DNA of 64,000 nucleotides from Wolfiporia cocos (lineage: Eukaryota; Basidiomycota; Agaricomycetes; Polyporales; Phaeolaceae): NCBI GenBank assembly GCA_029448655.1, contig JACCLO010000001.1:682001-746000 (forward strand), read 5' to 3'. Shown one piece after another: positions 36,174 through 47,350 of this stretch. Under the pieces are notes generated by a model. The model was given only the letters and a program-made list of their open reading frames with translations. It did no database searches and was not told the origin of the DNA. Every line of letters begins with the position of its first letter. The stretch's first letter is position 1. A program made the position numbers and the translations under genes.

Positions 36174-36414
36174 TATAGACGCCCGTGCTGTGGCGTGGGA
36201 GAGTTGCAGCAGCGCAAACTCACGGTCGGCAGGCGAGCGACGACCACGCACTGCCCATCGTCGTCGCCATCGACGCCAACCAAAAGAACCCGAGCGGTGA
36301 GTGTCCTGCTGTCCCTCCGCCGCGCCGGCGAAAGAACGGCGCGATTCGGTGGGCGGAGAGGATGGATGGGCGGGGCGGGGGATGGATGCTGACCGTGCGC
36401 GCGCAGGAGCGAAC

Positions 36415-37411
36415 ATGTCGTCAAAACTGCCCTCCGTGCTGAGCGCCACCGACGAGGAGATCCGGCTGCTCCTCGCCGCGCAGGTGCACATCGGGAGCAA
36501 GAACTGCGACAAGCAGATGCTCCCGTACGTGTGGAAGCGCCGCGCCGACGGTGAGTGCCCCGCGGTCGCGCGTGCGCGCTGACGGCGAGCCCCTGCGCAG
36601 GCATCCACCTGATCAACATCGGCAAGACGTGGGAGAAGCTCGTGCTCGCCGCGCGCATCATCGCCGCGATCGAGAACCCGAACGACGTCTGCGTCATCTC
36701 GGCGCGGCCGTACGGGCACCGCGCGGTGCTCAAGTACGCGGCGAACACGGGCGCGCAGGCGATCGCGGGGCGCTTCACGCCGGGGAGCTTCACGAACTAC
36801 ATCACGCGCTCGTTCAAGGAGCCGCGGCTGATCATCGTCACGGACCCGCGCGTGGACCACCAGGCGATCCGCGAGGCGTCGTACGTCAACATCCCCGTCG
36901 TCGCCTTCTGCGACACGGACGCGCCGCTCAAGTTTGTCGACGTCGCGATCCCGACGAACAACAAGTCGCGCCACGCGATCGGCCTCATGTGGTGGCTGCT
37001 CGCGCGCGAGGTCCTCCGCCTCCGCGGCACGATCCCGCGCACGTCCGACGGGTGGAACGTCATGGTCGACATGTTCTTCTACCGCGACCCGGAGGAGGTG
37101 GAGAAGCAGCAGCAGGAGGAGGCGCAGGCCAAGGCCGCCGCGGCTGCGGGCGAGGCCGAGGTGCCCGTCAACGAGTGGGAGACGACCGCGGCGCCCACCG
37201 CGGGCGGCATCAACCCGGGGCTGGTCGCGGGCGAGAGCGGTGCGTCACGCCGCGGCGCGCACGTGGCGATGGTACTGACGGCTCTGCAGGTGCGCTCGAC
37301 TGGTCAGCGGAGCCCACGGCGGGCGGGCCGACGGACTGGGCGGCGGAGCCGACGGGGCCGACGGGCGGCTGGGGAGCGGACGCGGGCGCGACTTCGGGCT
37401 GGGACTCGTAG
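36415..37411 (+). CDS. RPS0: 40S ribosomal protein uS2 (S0/SA)
   Basis: Structural protein of the small ribosomal subunit needed for 18S rRNA 3' maturation. Exons 36415-36550, 36601-37239, 37290-37411 give 298 residues, normal length. Diagnostic text: [75 protein letters not shown], and a tail of acidic/aromatic repeats (DWSAEP, DWAAEP, GGWG) ending SGWDS. Upstream, GTGAGT at 36297 and a CAG at 36404-36406 outline a likely intron in the 5' leader (about 110 bp), common in ribosomal protein genes. The stop lies 66 bp from the stop of the converging deaminase gene. Confidence 0.96.
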
Positions 37412-37477
37412 GGTGGGCGGTGTCGCTCTATGATGTGTTTATTGTTTTTCGGAGTGTAAGAATACAAGTACGCTAGG

Positions 37478-38515
37478 TCACTCCATGCTGCCGACGGGCT
37501 CGGGGTTGCCCTCGAGGCGGAACTTTGCGTGCATCTGCTCGACCTCCTCCTGGACGCGCTCGATGGACTTGAAGTACTTTACGGTCTTTACGTGGAGCTC
37601 GGCGGTGGCGTCCTCGTCGGCGACGATGAGCGCCCAGGGGTGGTTCTGGAGGGCGGAGAGGGTCCAGAGGTGGTTGACGCCCTCCTCGATGGCCTTTGAG
37701 AGGGCGAGGGCCTTGCGCTGGCCGGTGACGACGACGACGACCTCCCTGGCGGCGAGGACGGTGGCGACGCCGACGGTGAGGGCCATGCGGGGGACGGCGG
37801 CGATGTCGTTGTTGAAGAAGCGGGCGTTGGCGAGGATGGTGTCGTACGCGAGGGTCTTTATGCGCGTGCGGGAGGCGAGGGAGGAGCCGGGCTCGTTGAA
37901 CGCGATGTGGCCGTCCTCGCCGATGCCGCCGAGGAAGAGCTCGATGCCGCCGAACGCGCGGATCTTGGCCTCGTACGCGTTGCACTCGGCGATGAGGTCG
38001 GGCGCGTTGCCGTCGAGGATGTGCACCTGCGCGGGGGGGATGTCGACTGCGCGGGTCAGCGGCGCGGCCACGGGCGGGCGGGGCGGGACGCACTGTGGGC
38101 GAAGAACTCGCGGAACATGAAGGTGTGGTAGGACTCGGGGTGGTCCTGCGGGAGGCCGACGTACTCGTCCATGTTGAAGGTGACGACGTGCTTGAACCTG
38201 GCGGGGGTCAGCGGCGCGCGGGGGGCGGGCGGGGCACGCACGAGAGGCGGCCGTCCTTGACGAGCCTGATGAGGTGCCTGTACGTCGGGATGGGCGACGA
38301 GCCCGTGGGCAGCCCGAGCACGAACGGCCGCTCGGCCGTCGGCCCATAGTCGTTGATCCTGCGGGGGTCAGCGCGCAGAACGGCCCGCGGCGGCGCACGC
38401 ACCGCTTGGCGACGTAGTCCCCGATGTACTCCCCGACGTGGGCGGCGTTGTCGCGGATGATGAGGCCTGCGCGGGGTCAGCGTGTGTGCGTCGCGCGGTG
38501 TGCGCACTCACGCAT
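37478..38515 (-). CDS. glucosamine-6-phosphate deaminase
   Basis: Converts glucosamine 6-phosphate to fructose 6-phosphate and ammonia, the last step that brings chitin-derived amino sugar into glycolysis; cytosolic. Exons (minus): 38515-38512, 38466-38403, 38358-38242, 38197-38094, 38046-37478; 285 residues. The first coding exon is 4 nt (ATGC); splicing gives the classic start MRLIIRD. Motifs: [35 protein letters not shown], and [17 protein letters not shown], in which Asp141, His143 and Glu148 fall at the same numbers as the catalytic residues of the E. coli enzyme. Introns are 44-47 bp, the shortest in the window. Converges on the ribosomal protein gene. Fungal genes of this type are commonly named NAG1 or nagB; I leave the symbol open. 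Confidence 0.94.
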
Positions 38516-39574
38516 GGCGGGCAGGGGGAGGCTCTGTGTGCTCCCCGCTGCTGAGGCAGATAACCGTCTGCGCTATCGATCCGTGCGTTCATCCAGATGG
38601 AGTCCACGCATGCCGTCCGCGACGATTGGCTCGTGGCGGGCACAGCATGCGGTCGCCCATGTGCACGCTCCTTACGCATTCTCTAGCCCCTCTCAATGTG
38701 GACCCATTTGCCTTTACACGCCCGCACGTTTTCATCGATTGTCCACCCAGTCCGTTTTCGCCAATCCTATCGTCGTCGTGATCGTCGCTCAACGCATTCC
38801 TCACTCGCTCACCTACCCTCACTCGCCATTCTGTTCGCACGTCCTCTGTCGAGCGCGCCAGGCGTATGCGCTGCGTGCTTACGGCCGCGTGCACACCCCG
38901 TGTCCTCGACGGTGGTACGGATCATAACGCGGGGTCGACGACGCAATCTTCTGTCACGAGTGCACACGCATGTCTCCGCTGCCCATCCCAGATCTCAAGA
39001 GCAATCGGACGCCGTAAATGGTATCCTTGTGCCCGCTAAGCAGCCCGAGACTCGGTCGCCAGTGCTGAGATGAACGACAGCCGAAGCAGCCTTTTATTCT
39101 GGTGTTTTAATGCACAGATCTCCATGCGAGGACAACAACTCCGTACGATACCTCATTCCTCGGATGCCTACGATGATCGCCGACCGCCGATGGAGAAGGC
39201 ATGTTGACAAAGGTGAGTTCAGCAACAGGCTTAGGCTACATCTATGAAAGACAATGCACCAGAGGGCTCAGCAAGCGCTAGCATACCAGGAACTGTCATG
39301 ATTATTGTGCTTCTAACGGTGCTACCGCACCACACATCCAAGCCCGCGTCTGGAACGACTACGTCCATGGTCGACAGTTCTTTGGAAGGGATACACTATA
39401 ACTACGACAATTCTTGGGATCCTCGAATGCACAGATGAATCAAATAGCAATGACCAGGATGGGATGTGCAACACAACACAGACCCGATGCACAGACAGAA
39501 ATAGATAGCGATACTCACGGGCACTACGCCCGCAAATCTGTTAATGTAGACAGATACTTGTGAAAGAGCGCTGG
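38516..39574. other. intergenic, no gene seen
   Basis: Upstream region of the deaminase gene and downstream region of the kinase gene, both transcribed leftwards. No frame has convincing features. Confidence 0.4.
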
Positions 39575-42500
39575 TCATGGCCGGAAAAGCGTCCTGCGCC
39601 CTTCCTCGCTCGCCTTGTGCGCCTTCGCGATTGCCGGCCGTATCGCGCACGTCCCTGCAGCTGCCGTCCTCGTTCTGCTCTGGAACGTGCCCGCTTTCGC
39701 AGCAGCCTGAGTCGTCGCAGAGTTCGTCGTCGCCGCAGAGTTGACCACCGCCATCGCACGCAACGTCGCAGTGCTCTTCCGGGCCGTGACCCTCAGATTC
39801 GCCTGCTGATGCCCCGACAGCGCAGGCGGTGCAGGCGCGGACGCGGTGCGCGCGAACGCCTCGCGGTCGGCCTTCTTGAGGAACGGACTCGGCAGGTTCT
39901 CCTCGTCCGACAGGTCGTACACCGGCGGCGGCGGCTGCCGCAGCGGGAAGGAGACCGTGTTTGCCGTCCGAGAGTTGCCCGACGAGGACGACGCCCCGGA
40001 GCTCGTCGACGACATCGTTTCGGTGCTGCTCGATGACGACGGCGCAGAAGGCGGCGTGGTCCGCGTCTCAGAGCCCGACGACGACGACGCCGCTGCCGAC
40101 CCCGGGGTCTTCTGCGTCGCACCCGAGCCAGACGACGACGGCACGCGAGACAGCCTCCGGCGCGCCGTCGTCGCAGGCCTCGCAGAGGCAGCATCAGCAC
40201 TAGATGACGGCTGTGGCGCGGCCGCTTCCGGCGACGACCGCCGCGGCTCGGGCTCAGGCACGACGAGGCCCTGCGACTGCCTCCGTATCGACGGCCGCCT
40301 CATCCTCGTCGGGCGCACCGCCTGCTGCGGCGTGCGCTCGCCGTCCTCGCTCGGGCTTGCGCTCCCGCCCCCCTGCGTGCTCCGCCGCCTCGCCTGCGGC
40401 GGCGGCGGCCGCGTGTCCGTCTGGTACCCGTCCGCGTCCGACTCGGCGTCGTCGCGCTCAGAAAAGTCGAAGATCTTCGTAAAGTTGAGCCCCACCCGCG
40501 GCGTGTCCGCGAACAGCTTCCGGAGCTCTGCGGGCGTCGGCGTCGCGACGGGCTCGCCGGTCGCGGTGAGGATGACGCCCTTCATCGCGGACGGCGGCGG
40601 GTCGCGCAGCGCGGCCGCGCGCGGGGTCTCGAACGTGGACGCGGGGAGCACCGGCGGGAGTGCAGCGGCGGCCTTGACCGGCGTCGCCTCGGGCGAGCCG
40701 GCAAGGCGCGCGAGGGGCGCGAGGATGTTCTTGACCTCCTCGAGGGGCGTCTTGCCCTTGGGACCTGTCAAGCAGTCCACATCAGCGCATCCATCTCAGC
40801 AACTGCGACGAACGTGTGGGCGCGGTACCCTTCCTGTCCCCGCCATACGCGTTCGCGCTCGCGTTCTCCTCCATCGCCGCCATCTTACGCTCCAGCTCCT
40901 GCCGCACGCCGTCGAGCCTCTCCCGCTCCCGGTCGTTCTCCGCCGCCATCTCGCGCACCCACACCATCCGCTCCTCGACGGCCTGCTCCATCGCGCGCCG
41001 CGTCTTCGCCTCCCAGTCGACCCACATCCGCTCAATCTCCTCCTCGCGCCGCCGGACGGCCTCCATGATCTCCTCCTCCCTCCGCGCGATGCGCGCCGCG
41101 ACGTCGCGCTCCTGCGCGAGCACCATCGCACGCAGCTCCTCGTCGCGCCGCGCGACCGCCTCGCGGATGCGCGCGAGCACCGCCGCCTCCGCCTGCGCGA
41201 GGAGCGCGCGCAGCGCCGCCAGCTCCTCGTCCTTCGCCTGCACCGCCGCCGCGTCCTTCGCCTCGCGCTCCGCCGCGCCCGCCTCGCGCGCGGCGAGGTC
41301 GCGCTCGCGCGCCTGGAGGGTCGCCTTGTGCGACTTCACCGTCGTCAGGCTGTGCAGGGTCAGCGTCGCCGTCGCAGAAGCAATGCGCGCACGTACAGCT
41401 TCTGCGTCTCGATGACCTTGAACGCCAGGTCGAGCCGCTCGTGCGCGAGGAGCTGTGCGGCTGATGGGCGCATCGCGGGCTAGCACAGCGGTTCAGTATG
41501 TGCGCGCAGACGGGACAGTCGCCTGCTCACGTTGAGATTCAGCATAGACTTGATGACGTTGGAAAGAGACGTGCTGTATCCCTTCGGTAGTGGCGGTATC
41601 CGCCCGTTCCTGCCAGAGGTAAGAGCGTATGCGCGTACACGCACCGTGCAGCCGCTCACCTGATGAGGATGCTCAGCTCCGCGTGTGTCTTCGCCTCGTG
41701 GAACGGCGGCTTGAGCGCGCAGAGTTCGTATATGAGGCAGCCAAGGGACCAGATGTCCGACTTGGAGTCGTAGGCCTTCTCCTGCATAAGCTCCGGAGAC
41801 ATGTAGTATGGTGTCTAGACGTGGACATGTCAGCGAGCAGGGGGCCGCAGCCGTGGACAAACGTACGCCAACGTATGTGTTGGCAAAGCTCGCCTGTACG
41901 AGCGCCTTCGAGAGGCCGAAATCGCCAAGCTTGACGATGTGGTTCTCGTCGAGAAATACTGGGCACACCGTCAGTATACCCCGCTACATGTGCGTCCACG
42001 ACTTACTGTTGTCTGGCTTGATGTCCCGGTGCAGAATTTGCGCGCGCTTCTCTCTCCCGTCGACATCGCTGCCCCTGCCGTGCACTTGTGGGTGGTGGCA
42101 ATGGTTGAGCGCAAGCAGGATTTGCATGAAATAGTTCCACACTGTGTCCTCGGGTATAGGCCGACTATGCCGCTGTGCCTGCTTGATGACGCTCGCAAGG
42201 TCCCCGCCCCCGCAGTACTCCATCAGGATATACAGCACGCCCGCATCGCGGTCTACGTGGCGGTCGTGGTAGCGAACGATATGCTCATGGTGGAGGTCCT
42301 TGAGGATGTTCCTGCCACCAGATGGTCAGCCACAGCGGCACAGACCCGATGCGAGCACACGCACACTTCAGAGACGATCTGCTTGCGGTCGCGCTCGGAC
42401 ATGCGCTCGAAGTTGAGCTCCTTGCGCGCGAAGATCTGGAGAGCGTCAGCGGCAGCAAGCGAGCGGACCGCGACACGACTGACCACGCCGTCGGCCTTGC

Positions 42501-42579
42501 GGCGGACCTTCCTGATGATGCCAAACGAGCCGGTGCCGATGATGTCGAGGGGCTCGTACTGGTCGAGGGGGGATGCCAT
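39575..42579 (-). CDS. NIMA-type serine/threonine kinase (mitotic entry)
   Basis: Cell-cycle kinase of the NIMA/Nek2/Kin3 family. Exons (minus): 42579-42484, 42435-42365, 42311-42007, 41958-41867, 41814-41660, 41609-41531, 41479-41397, 41349-40829, 40764-39575; 863 residues. Kinase landmarks: glycine loop [11 protein letters not shown] (from residue 16), Lys37 in [20 protein letters not shown], catalytic loop HRDIKPDN (150-157) preceded by the family-typical insert after [14 protein letters not shown] (170-), [20 protein letters not shown], then [18 protein letters not shown] closing the domain near 280. Residues about 294-465 are a long charged coiled coil ([20 protein letters not shown]), followed by a Ser/Pro/Thr-rich disordered tail, as in fungal NIMA proteins, where the tail controls turnover. 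Nothing broken. A 545-codon plus-strand frame over the same DNA is a high-GC shadow. Confidence 0.93.
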
Positions 42580-42982
42580 CGTGGCCGGAGGAGAGCTGTC
42601 GCGGTCGTCTGCTTGTGTCCTCGCCAGTTCGGTTTTGGTCCAACTTGAACCGCGTCACACGCGTCACTGCACGTGAGCGCGTCCGCGTCCTGTCACGCCG
42701 TCACACGACGCGTCGCGTCGCGCCCTTCTCGGTGACGCCATGTAACACTCCCGCGAACGTACAGGAGAAGCGAGCTGTGGTGTGCTCCCATTCCGGGTGG
42801 TGCGCCGGACTATGGATGCACACGGATCAATGATCTTCCGCAAGTTTGCCGTCGCTGCATGCGCGATCTGTGGAGATCCTTATTGAAACACGAATTGGAC
42901 TCTTGGAACGCAGATCACGATAGAACCTCAGGAAAGCCACTTTTGTCATCGCCGCACTCGCTGACCCACCCCCAATCCCGCA
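42580..42982. promoter_or_regulatory. divergent intergenic region between kinase and alpha+beta barrel-like gene
   Basis: Separates the starts of two genes transcribed away from each other. Contains acgcgtc / cgcgtccgcgtcc repeats near 42655-42720 (several ACGCG cores, the MBF-like cell-cycle box of yeasts), suggestive for a mitotic kinase but not specific at this GC content. Confidence 0.3.
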
Positions 42983-43674
42983 ATGCCTCATCAGACTCCG
43001 CCCGCGCCCGATCAGCATGATGCTGACTCACCTGTTCCACTTCCTCCTTCGTCGCCCAATTCTCCGAAATTTGGCTTTATATTCGCACTCAATACATTTT
43101 GCGCTTACACTCAAAGACTCCTGCAGATTTTGATCAGGGATTCTTACCAAAGGATTTCACCTGGCCTGCGGAGTACGGTGACTTCCCTCAGAAGATTGGT
43201 GCGATCAGCACTGCTGAGCCCGTGTCGTACTTCATGCCCTTGGACGAGTTTCCGTCGTCGATCACGGCCGCGCCGGTGATCGAGATCGTACGTTCCACGG
43301 CCACACTTGGATATGATTCCTTGATGGATACAACGATCTGCGGCAGGCCATCTTGACCCTCAAATCAGACGTAGACCTCGAAAAGTACAAGCAAACCCAA
43401 AACACCGTTCTCGCTAGCCTGCGCGCGGCCCCTGGGAATCACGGTGCATGCTTTCTCTGTCACTGAAACAGACCCAAGCAGGGCGTACGTTTTTGTCGGT
43501 TGGGATGCCATTGAGGTGCATTATGATTCACGTGCTTCATATTGTGACTCAAATTGGCATGACATGCAGGACCAGCACAAGTGGATGGAGAAGGAGTCGG
43601 CGCTGCTGCGCGGGTTGTACGAGCATCTTCAGGGCTCAGAGATCGTGCACGTCAAGTTCACTGCTCACGTGTAG
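42983..43674 (+). pseudogene. small dimeric alpha+beta barrel-like protein, frame-disrupted
   Basis: Reading segments: an upstream one (about 43115-43287) with FLPKDFTWPAEYGDFPQKIGAI and ending APVIEI; a second starting 43347 (AILTLKSDVDLEKYKQ, NTVLASLRAAPGNHG); and a third (about 43440-43674) with VHAFSVTETDPSRAYVFVGWDAIEVHYDS. A GTACGT..GGCAG intron (43288-43346) joins the first two in frame. The second and third abut within the same text (AAPGNHG / VHAFSVTE) but in different frames, as if two bases were lost near 43440. The pattern IEI-helix-VFVGW resembles ABM or stress-response A/B barrel domains. The start is unclear: ATG 42983 opens a different frame and would need another intron. Frameshift, sequencing error or a missed intron all remain possible. 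Confidence 0.4.
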
Positions 43675-44587
43675 GTTGCACTTTCAATGAGGTTTTGTAT
43701 CAGGCAGCAGTGTAATCTTCTATTTTCTTTAGTGTAATATCTGGAACAGTTCACATCCCCCATGGGATCCAGTAAGCTAGGTATACTGTAAAGGCGCGTC
43801 AACACGGAGATTACGGGCGTGAACGCGCCAGGCTGAAAGTATGAATCGGTAGAATGGCCAAGCTGGATCGGATTTACTTTCACCTCGGTCTCGGTACCGA
43901 ATTCACATGCACAATGTGTACACTGTACTGTTTGTACTAAATGTCTGTGGCTTGAGTACGATTTTGAGATCGTTCATTCAGGCGTTGCGTCCGTCGCTAT
44001 AGCTACCATGGTCACCGTATCCTAGCGTAAAATTTGAAATTTAATTTAGATGAGCTTCTTCGGCCCGATGGTTCTTGACGCGCCTTACAGACATTGCACT
44101 AGACTCGGAATCTAACAAATCGATATCCCAGCTGACTGGCCTTATCCACTGCAACCTATTCTTTGCACCATGATGTAATCCAGCATGCAGAATCCTGCTA
44201 CATCTGGCCAGAGCATAGACGCGCATGTCGCAATCCTCACAGTACTTATGGATTGCAAACGAGTCGGAATCCAGTCTACTCAAAGACGCAGATATCGATC
44301 TGCATCCACACTGGATCTGCGCTGGTTGGTACACATGACGTTGAGTATCATACCTGATCTGGGGATTTGGACGAGATGTATTAGGAGTACATCGTATGCA
44401 AATCATAAGATGCAAGTTCGCAGGCAAGCAGAGCAAGAAAGTCCAGTATAGATAGTGAGGCGGCGGTCAACGCCACAGGTATACGATATCCAATCTTGGG
44501 ACTAGTTAGATCGTCCGTACGCAATAGTTTGCGCTTCGTAGTCCATGATTTGCGTGTCCCGATCATCTGGCCGCAAACAGAGGCGAA
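43675..44587. other. intergenic, no gene seen
   Basis: Between converging genes; only short frames lacking bias. Confidence 0.4.
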
Positions 44588-46123
44588 TCATTGCAGATAA
44601 TGATCGCTCACAAGTGCATGGTTCCCATGTATGTTCATGAACGAGTACTAGCACCGCATCAGCCGCCACGCCACGCCACATACGGAGACAACGGACGCAC
44701 CTCGGCGAGATCTGGGCGCGCGCCCCTGATCAGATTCACATACACCAAGTTCGCTTCCGCATAGAACGGGCGCAGGCCCGCGCCCTCGAGCGAGGCCCAC
44801 CACCGCGCGAACGGCGCGAACTCCTCGTGGCCCGTGCCCCACCGCGGGTGCAGCTCGATCTGCATCTGCCCGATCGGGAGCGGGCTCACGGGCGCAGGCG
44901 GCGGCGGCGGCGACGCGTGGGGGTGGTGCGGGTCGTTGTGGGGCGGCGGTGGGGGGACGAGCGGCACGGAGGGGTAGCGCGCGAAGAACGCGGAGAGCGC
45001 GGCGAACTCTGCGCCCTCGATGTCGATCTGCGTGCGTGCGGGTCAGCGTTCTGCGGTGCGGCGCGGTGCGGCGGGGGGCTCAGGCGCACTTTGAGGACGT
45101 CGATGAACGTGTGCCCGTTGAGCGCCATGAGCGTCGCGAGGCTGTAGGTCGGGAACGGGTCCACGCCCTCGAGATAGCGGTCTTCGGCGCCTAGTGCCCA
45201 CGGCTTGAAGTGCGCGCGCGCGCGCAGCGCGGGGTCGGCGGTGATCTCGGGCCCGAAGTTGGGCACGCTGAAGTCGTACCCCCACACCTCGCACCCGGGC
45301 GCGGCGCGCAGGAGGGCGGCCTCGAACGAGGACTCGTTGTTCACCCCGAACGAGTAGATCACGCACGACGGCTGCGCCGCGATGCGCTCGAGCCCGCAGA
45401 CCCACTTGCCGCCGTCGCCGAGCGCGCCCACGCGCTCGACGCGGTGCGGGCACTGGAAGGCGGGGATGAAGAAGTCCCCTGGGCTGTGTGTGAGTGGCGC
45501 AAGTAGGAGAGTGTGACTGCGCGCACGTACAGAGCGTGTAGAAGTCATCTCGAGGCGGGAAGCTGTCGGGTGGGTGTGTCAGTACTGGATTGTAAAATAG
45601 CAGATGAGATGCAGAGGTATGTTATTGTAAGAGAGGCGCAGAGTCATCGAGCCACATGCATGTTCGCCATTCAAAGCTTCATAACACATTTGCTTGCACA
45701 GGATAAGCATGTGACCAAGCTGAACTTTGCTTTCAGAGAGGTCTTCAAGCAAGCCGCGCGTGCCCGATCTGCGATGGGCGCTCCGAAGGAAAGCTCATTC
45801 GCGGTGCAATATTTGCTCGTCGTGCAGCTTGCCTCGCCCACACCACCACCATCGAAAGGAGAGACGTGGGTAAGAAGAGACACGCACGCGACGACCTGCT
45901 CGGGCGTGGGACCCCACTTGTGGACCATGTCCTCTCTGTCCCGGAGCACACGCTCGTACCGCCGCTCTTCTTCCATGATCTTCCACTTGAGCGGCTTCTC
46001 TCTGCGCCAGTAGCCCTCGGACTCTGGCGCGCCCTGCATGATAACGAACACAAAGGCGACCAGAACGAAGGCGAGGACGGCTGTGTAGCGCGGGTGGCGC
46101 GCGATGAACTGCCTGGGCGGCAT
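44588..46123 (-). CDS. type II membrane protein with a methyltransferase-like domain (METTL24-like)
   Basis: Exons (minus): 46123-45888, 45562-45531, 45478-45090, 45027-44701, 44647-44588; 347 residues. Residues 13-29 (YTAVLAFVLVAFVFVIM) form one membrane anchor after a short basic N-terminus, so the rest probably faces the secretory lumen. The domain carries QCPHRVERVGALGDGGKWVCG (99-118), SFGVNNESSFE, EVWGYDFSVP, and DVLKIDIEGAEF across an intron, which I recognise as the Methyltransf_22 type (METTL24 relatives). A proline/histidine-rich loop follows. The final exon (YSFMNIHGNHALVSD..) was found from a 53 bp intron. The first intron is 325 bp, far longer than any other here; an extra exon could be hidden in it. 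Substrate unknown. Confidence 0.8.
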
Positions 46124-47350
46124 GTCGGGCGCGGGCGGGGAGCGGAGGGCAGGCCTGTTGAAGGCAGGGAGGTGGTGGTGGGAGAGCAAGAGCAGGTAGG
46201 TGTGTCTCTGCACGGAGACGCAGGGATATGTACCCTCATCGTCGCAGCTCCACTCTGTGCGCGCCGCTAGCAGCCTCGGGTGATTTCCGCAGCAACCCCG
46301 TTATCCTCCCCCGACGACATCTCCCCGGATCCTGTCTTGCACCCGCCCGAACATCGTCGCTCTTTAGGCTCGTCTTTCTTGATGCTTGCGGGCCCGCATA
46401 TACCCAGCGGGCTCTTGAGCATGTCTCCCAATGCCTCGCACACCGTCTGAGCGCTGAGATCGATGCGCAGCGCCCAGGACTCATGTCGGAGAATCTGCCA
46501 TATGTTTTCCGCCACTATCTGTTCTGGTCTGCTGCGCAGCACTCGCTAGCGACTATGACCACACATCACCGGTCACCTCTGACGTGGGCGCTGGACCCGG
46601 CTTCGGGTGCATACATCCAGCCCGCGCGCCCATCTGGCACATTATTCTCGCTCGCTACATCTATCGAATGACAAGGCTTGGTTTGCTACTGTTGTGACTG
46701 TCTATAGTCACTGGAACACTGGAAGCCCCTGTCTTGGAATCGTCTATGCGGATCCTCCACGGCTCAATGGGACAGCTAGCGCTCTCGGACCGGCTTCCTC
46801 TTGGGTTGTCCTTGCAATTTGGGTTGTCCTTGCAATTTGCTTCCGGGCAGGATCGGTGCCTGCCTAATGCAATGCGATCTAACTCCATCTCTTCTGCTCA
46901 CTCGATCGATTGTAGTTAGTTGTGGCCTCACCGAAGAACCGTTTCTCCACGGTCCATCGACGCGCATCCTTATTCTTGAAGCCGCATATCGTTCACGGCA
47001 GGCGGCAAAGGCGGCAAAGGCTGCATATATGCCAACGAGCTGCCATTGTCCTTGCACTAGTTCCTTCGCTCATGCGCCCGACAATGCCCGTGCAAGGCAG
47101 GTGTTATAATTGTTCTTGTTGTCTATTTTTTGCAATTGGTTTCACTGGTTTGTCTTATTGTCAATGTGTCCAGCTCTACCTATCATCACCATGGTCCAGC
47201 GTCTCACTGAAAACGTAATCCCTCTCTTGGATTGTCTGATCATTCTTCGTTTATACAGGGATACAACAGCGCAACGGCTACAACAGTTACATCGCGTGAT
47301 CATGCGTTTCATTATCTTACAGGTGTCGCTCAAATTGCCGCGGCCGCGGC
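46124..47350. other. intergenic; short tandem repeat, no gene seen
   Basis: An 18 bp unit (GGGTTGTCCTTGCAATTT) is repeated twice at about 46803-46838. No coding signal otherwise. Confidence 0.4.

Noticed and set aside
34916..36178. 420-codon plus-strand frame rich in Arg, Gly and Ala
   Set aside because: Out of frame with the homocysteine methyltransferase over the same bases; low-complexity shadow.
39846..41483. 545-codon open frame on the plus strand
   Set aside because: It lies antisense to the well-supported NIMA-type kinase tail; long shadow frames are expected in DNA of this GC content and the text has no family motif.
45671..45887. continuation of the methyltransferase frame past residue 79 without splicing
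   Set aside because: Text after EQV loses family character and ends at a stop; splicing to 45562 restores FPPRDDFYTLWDFF.
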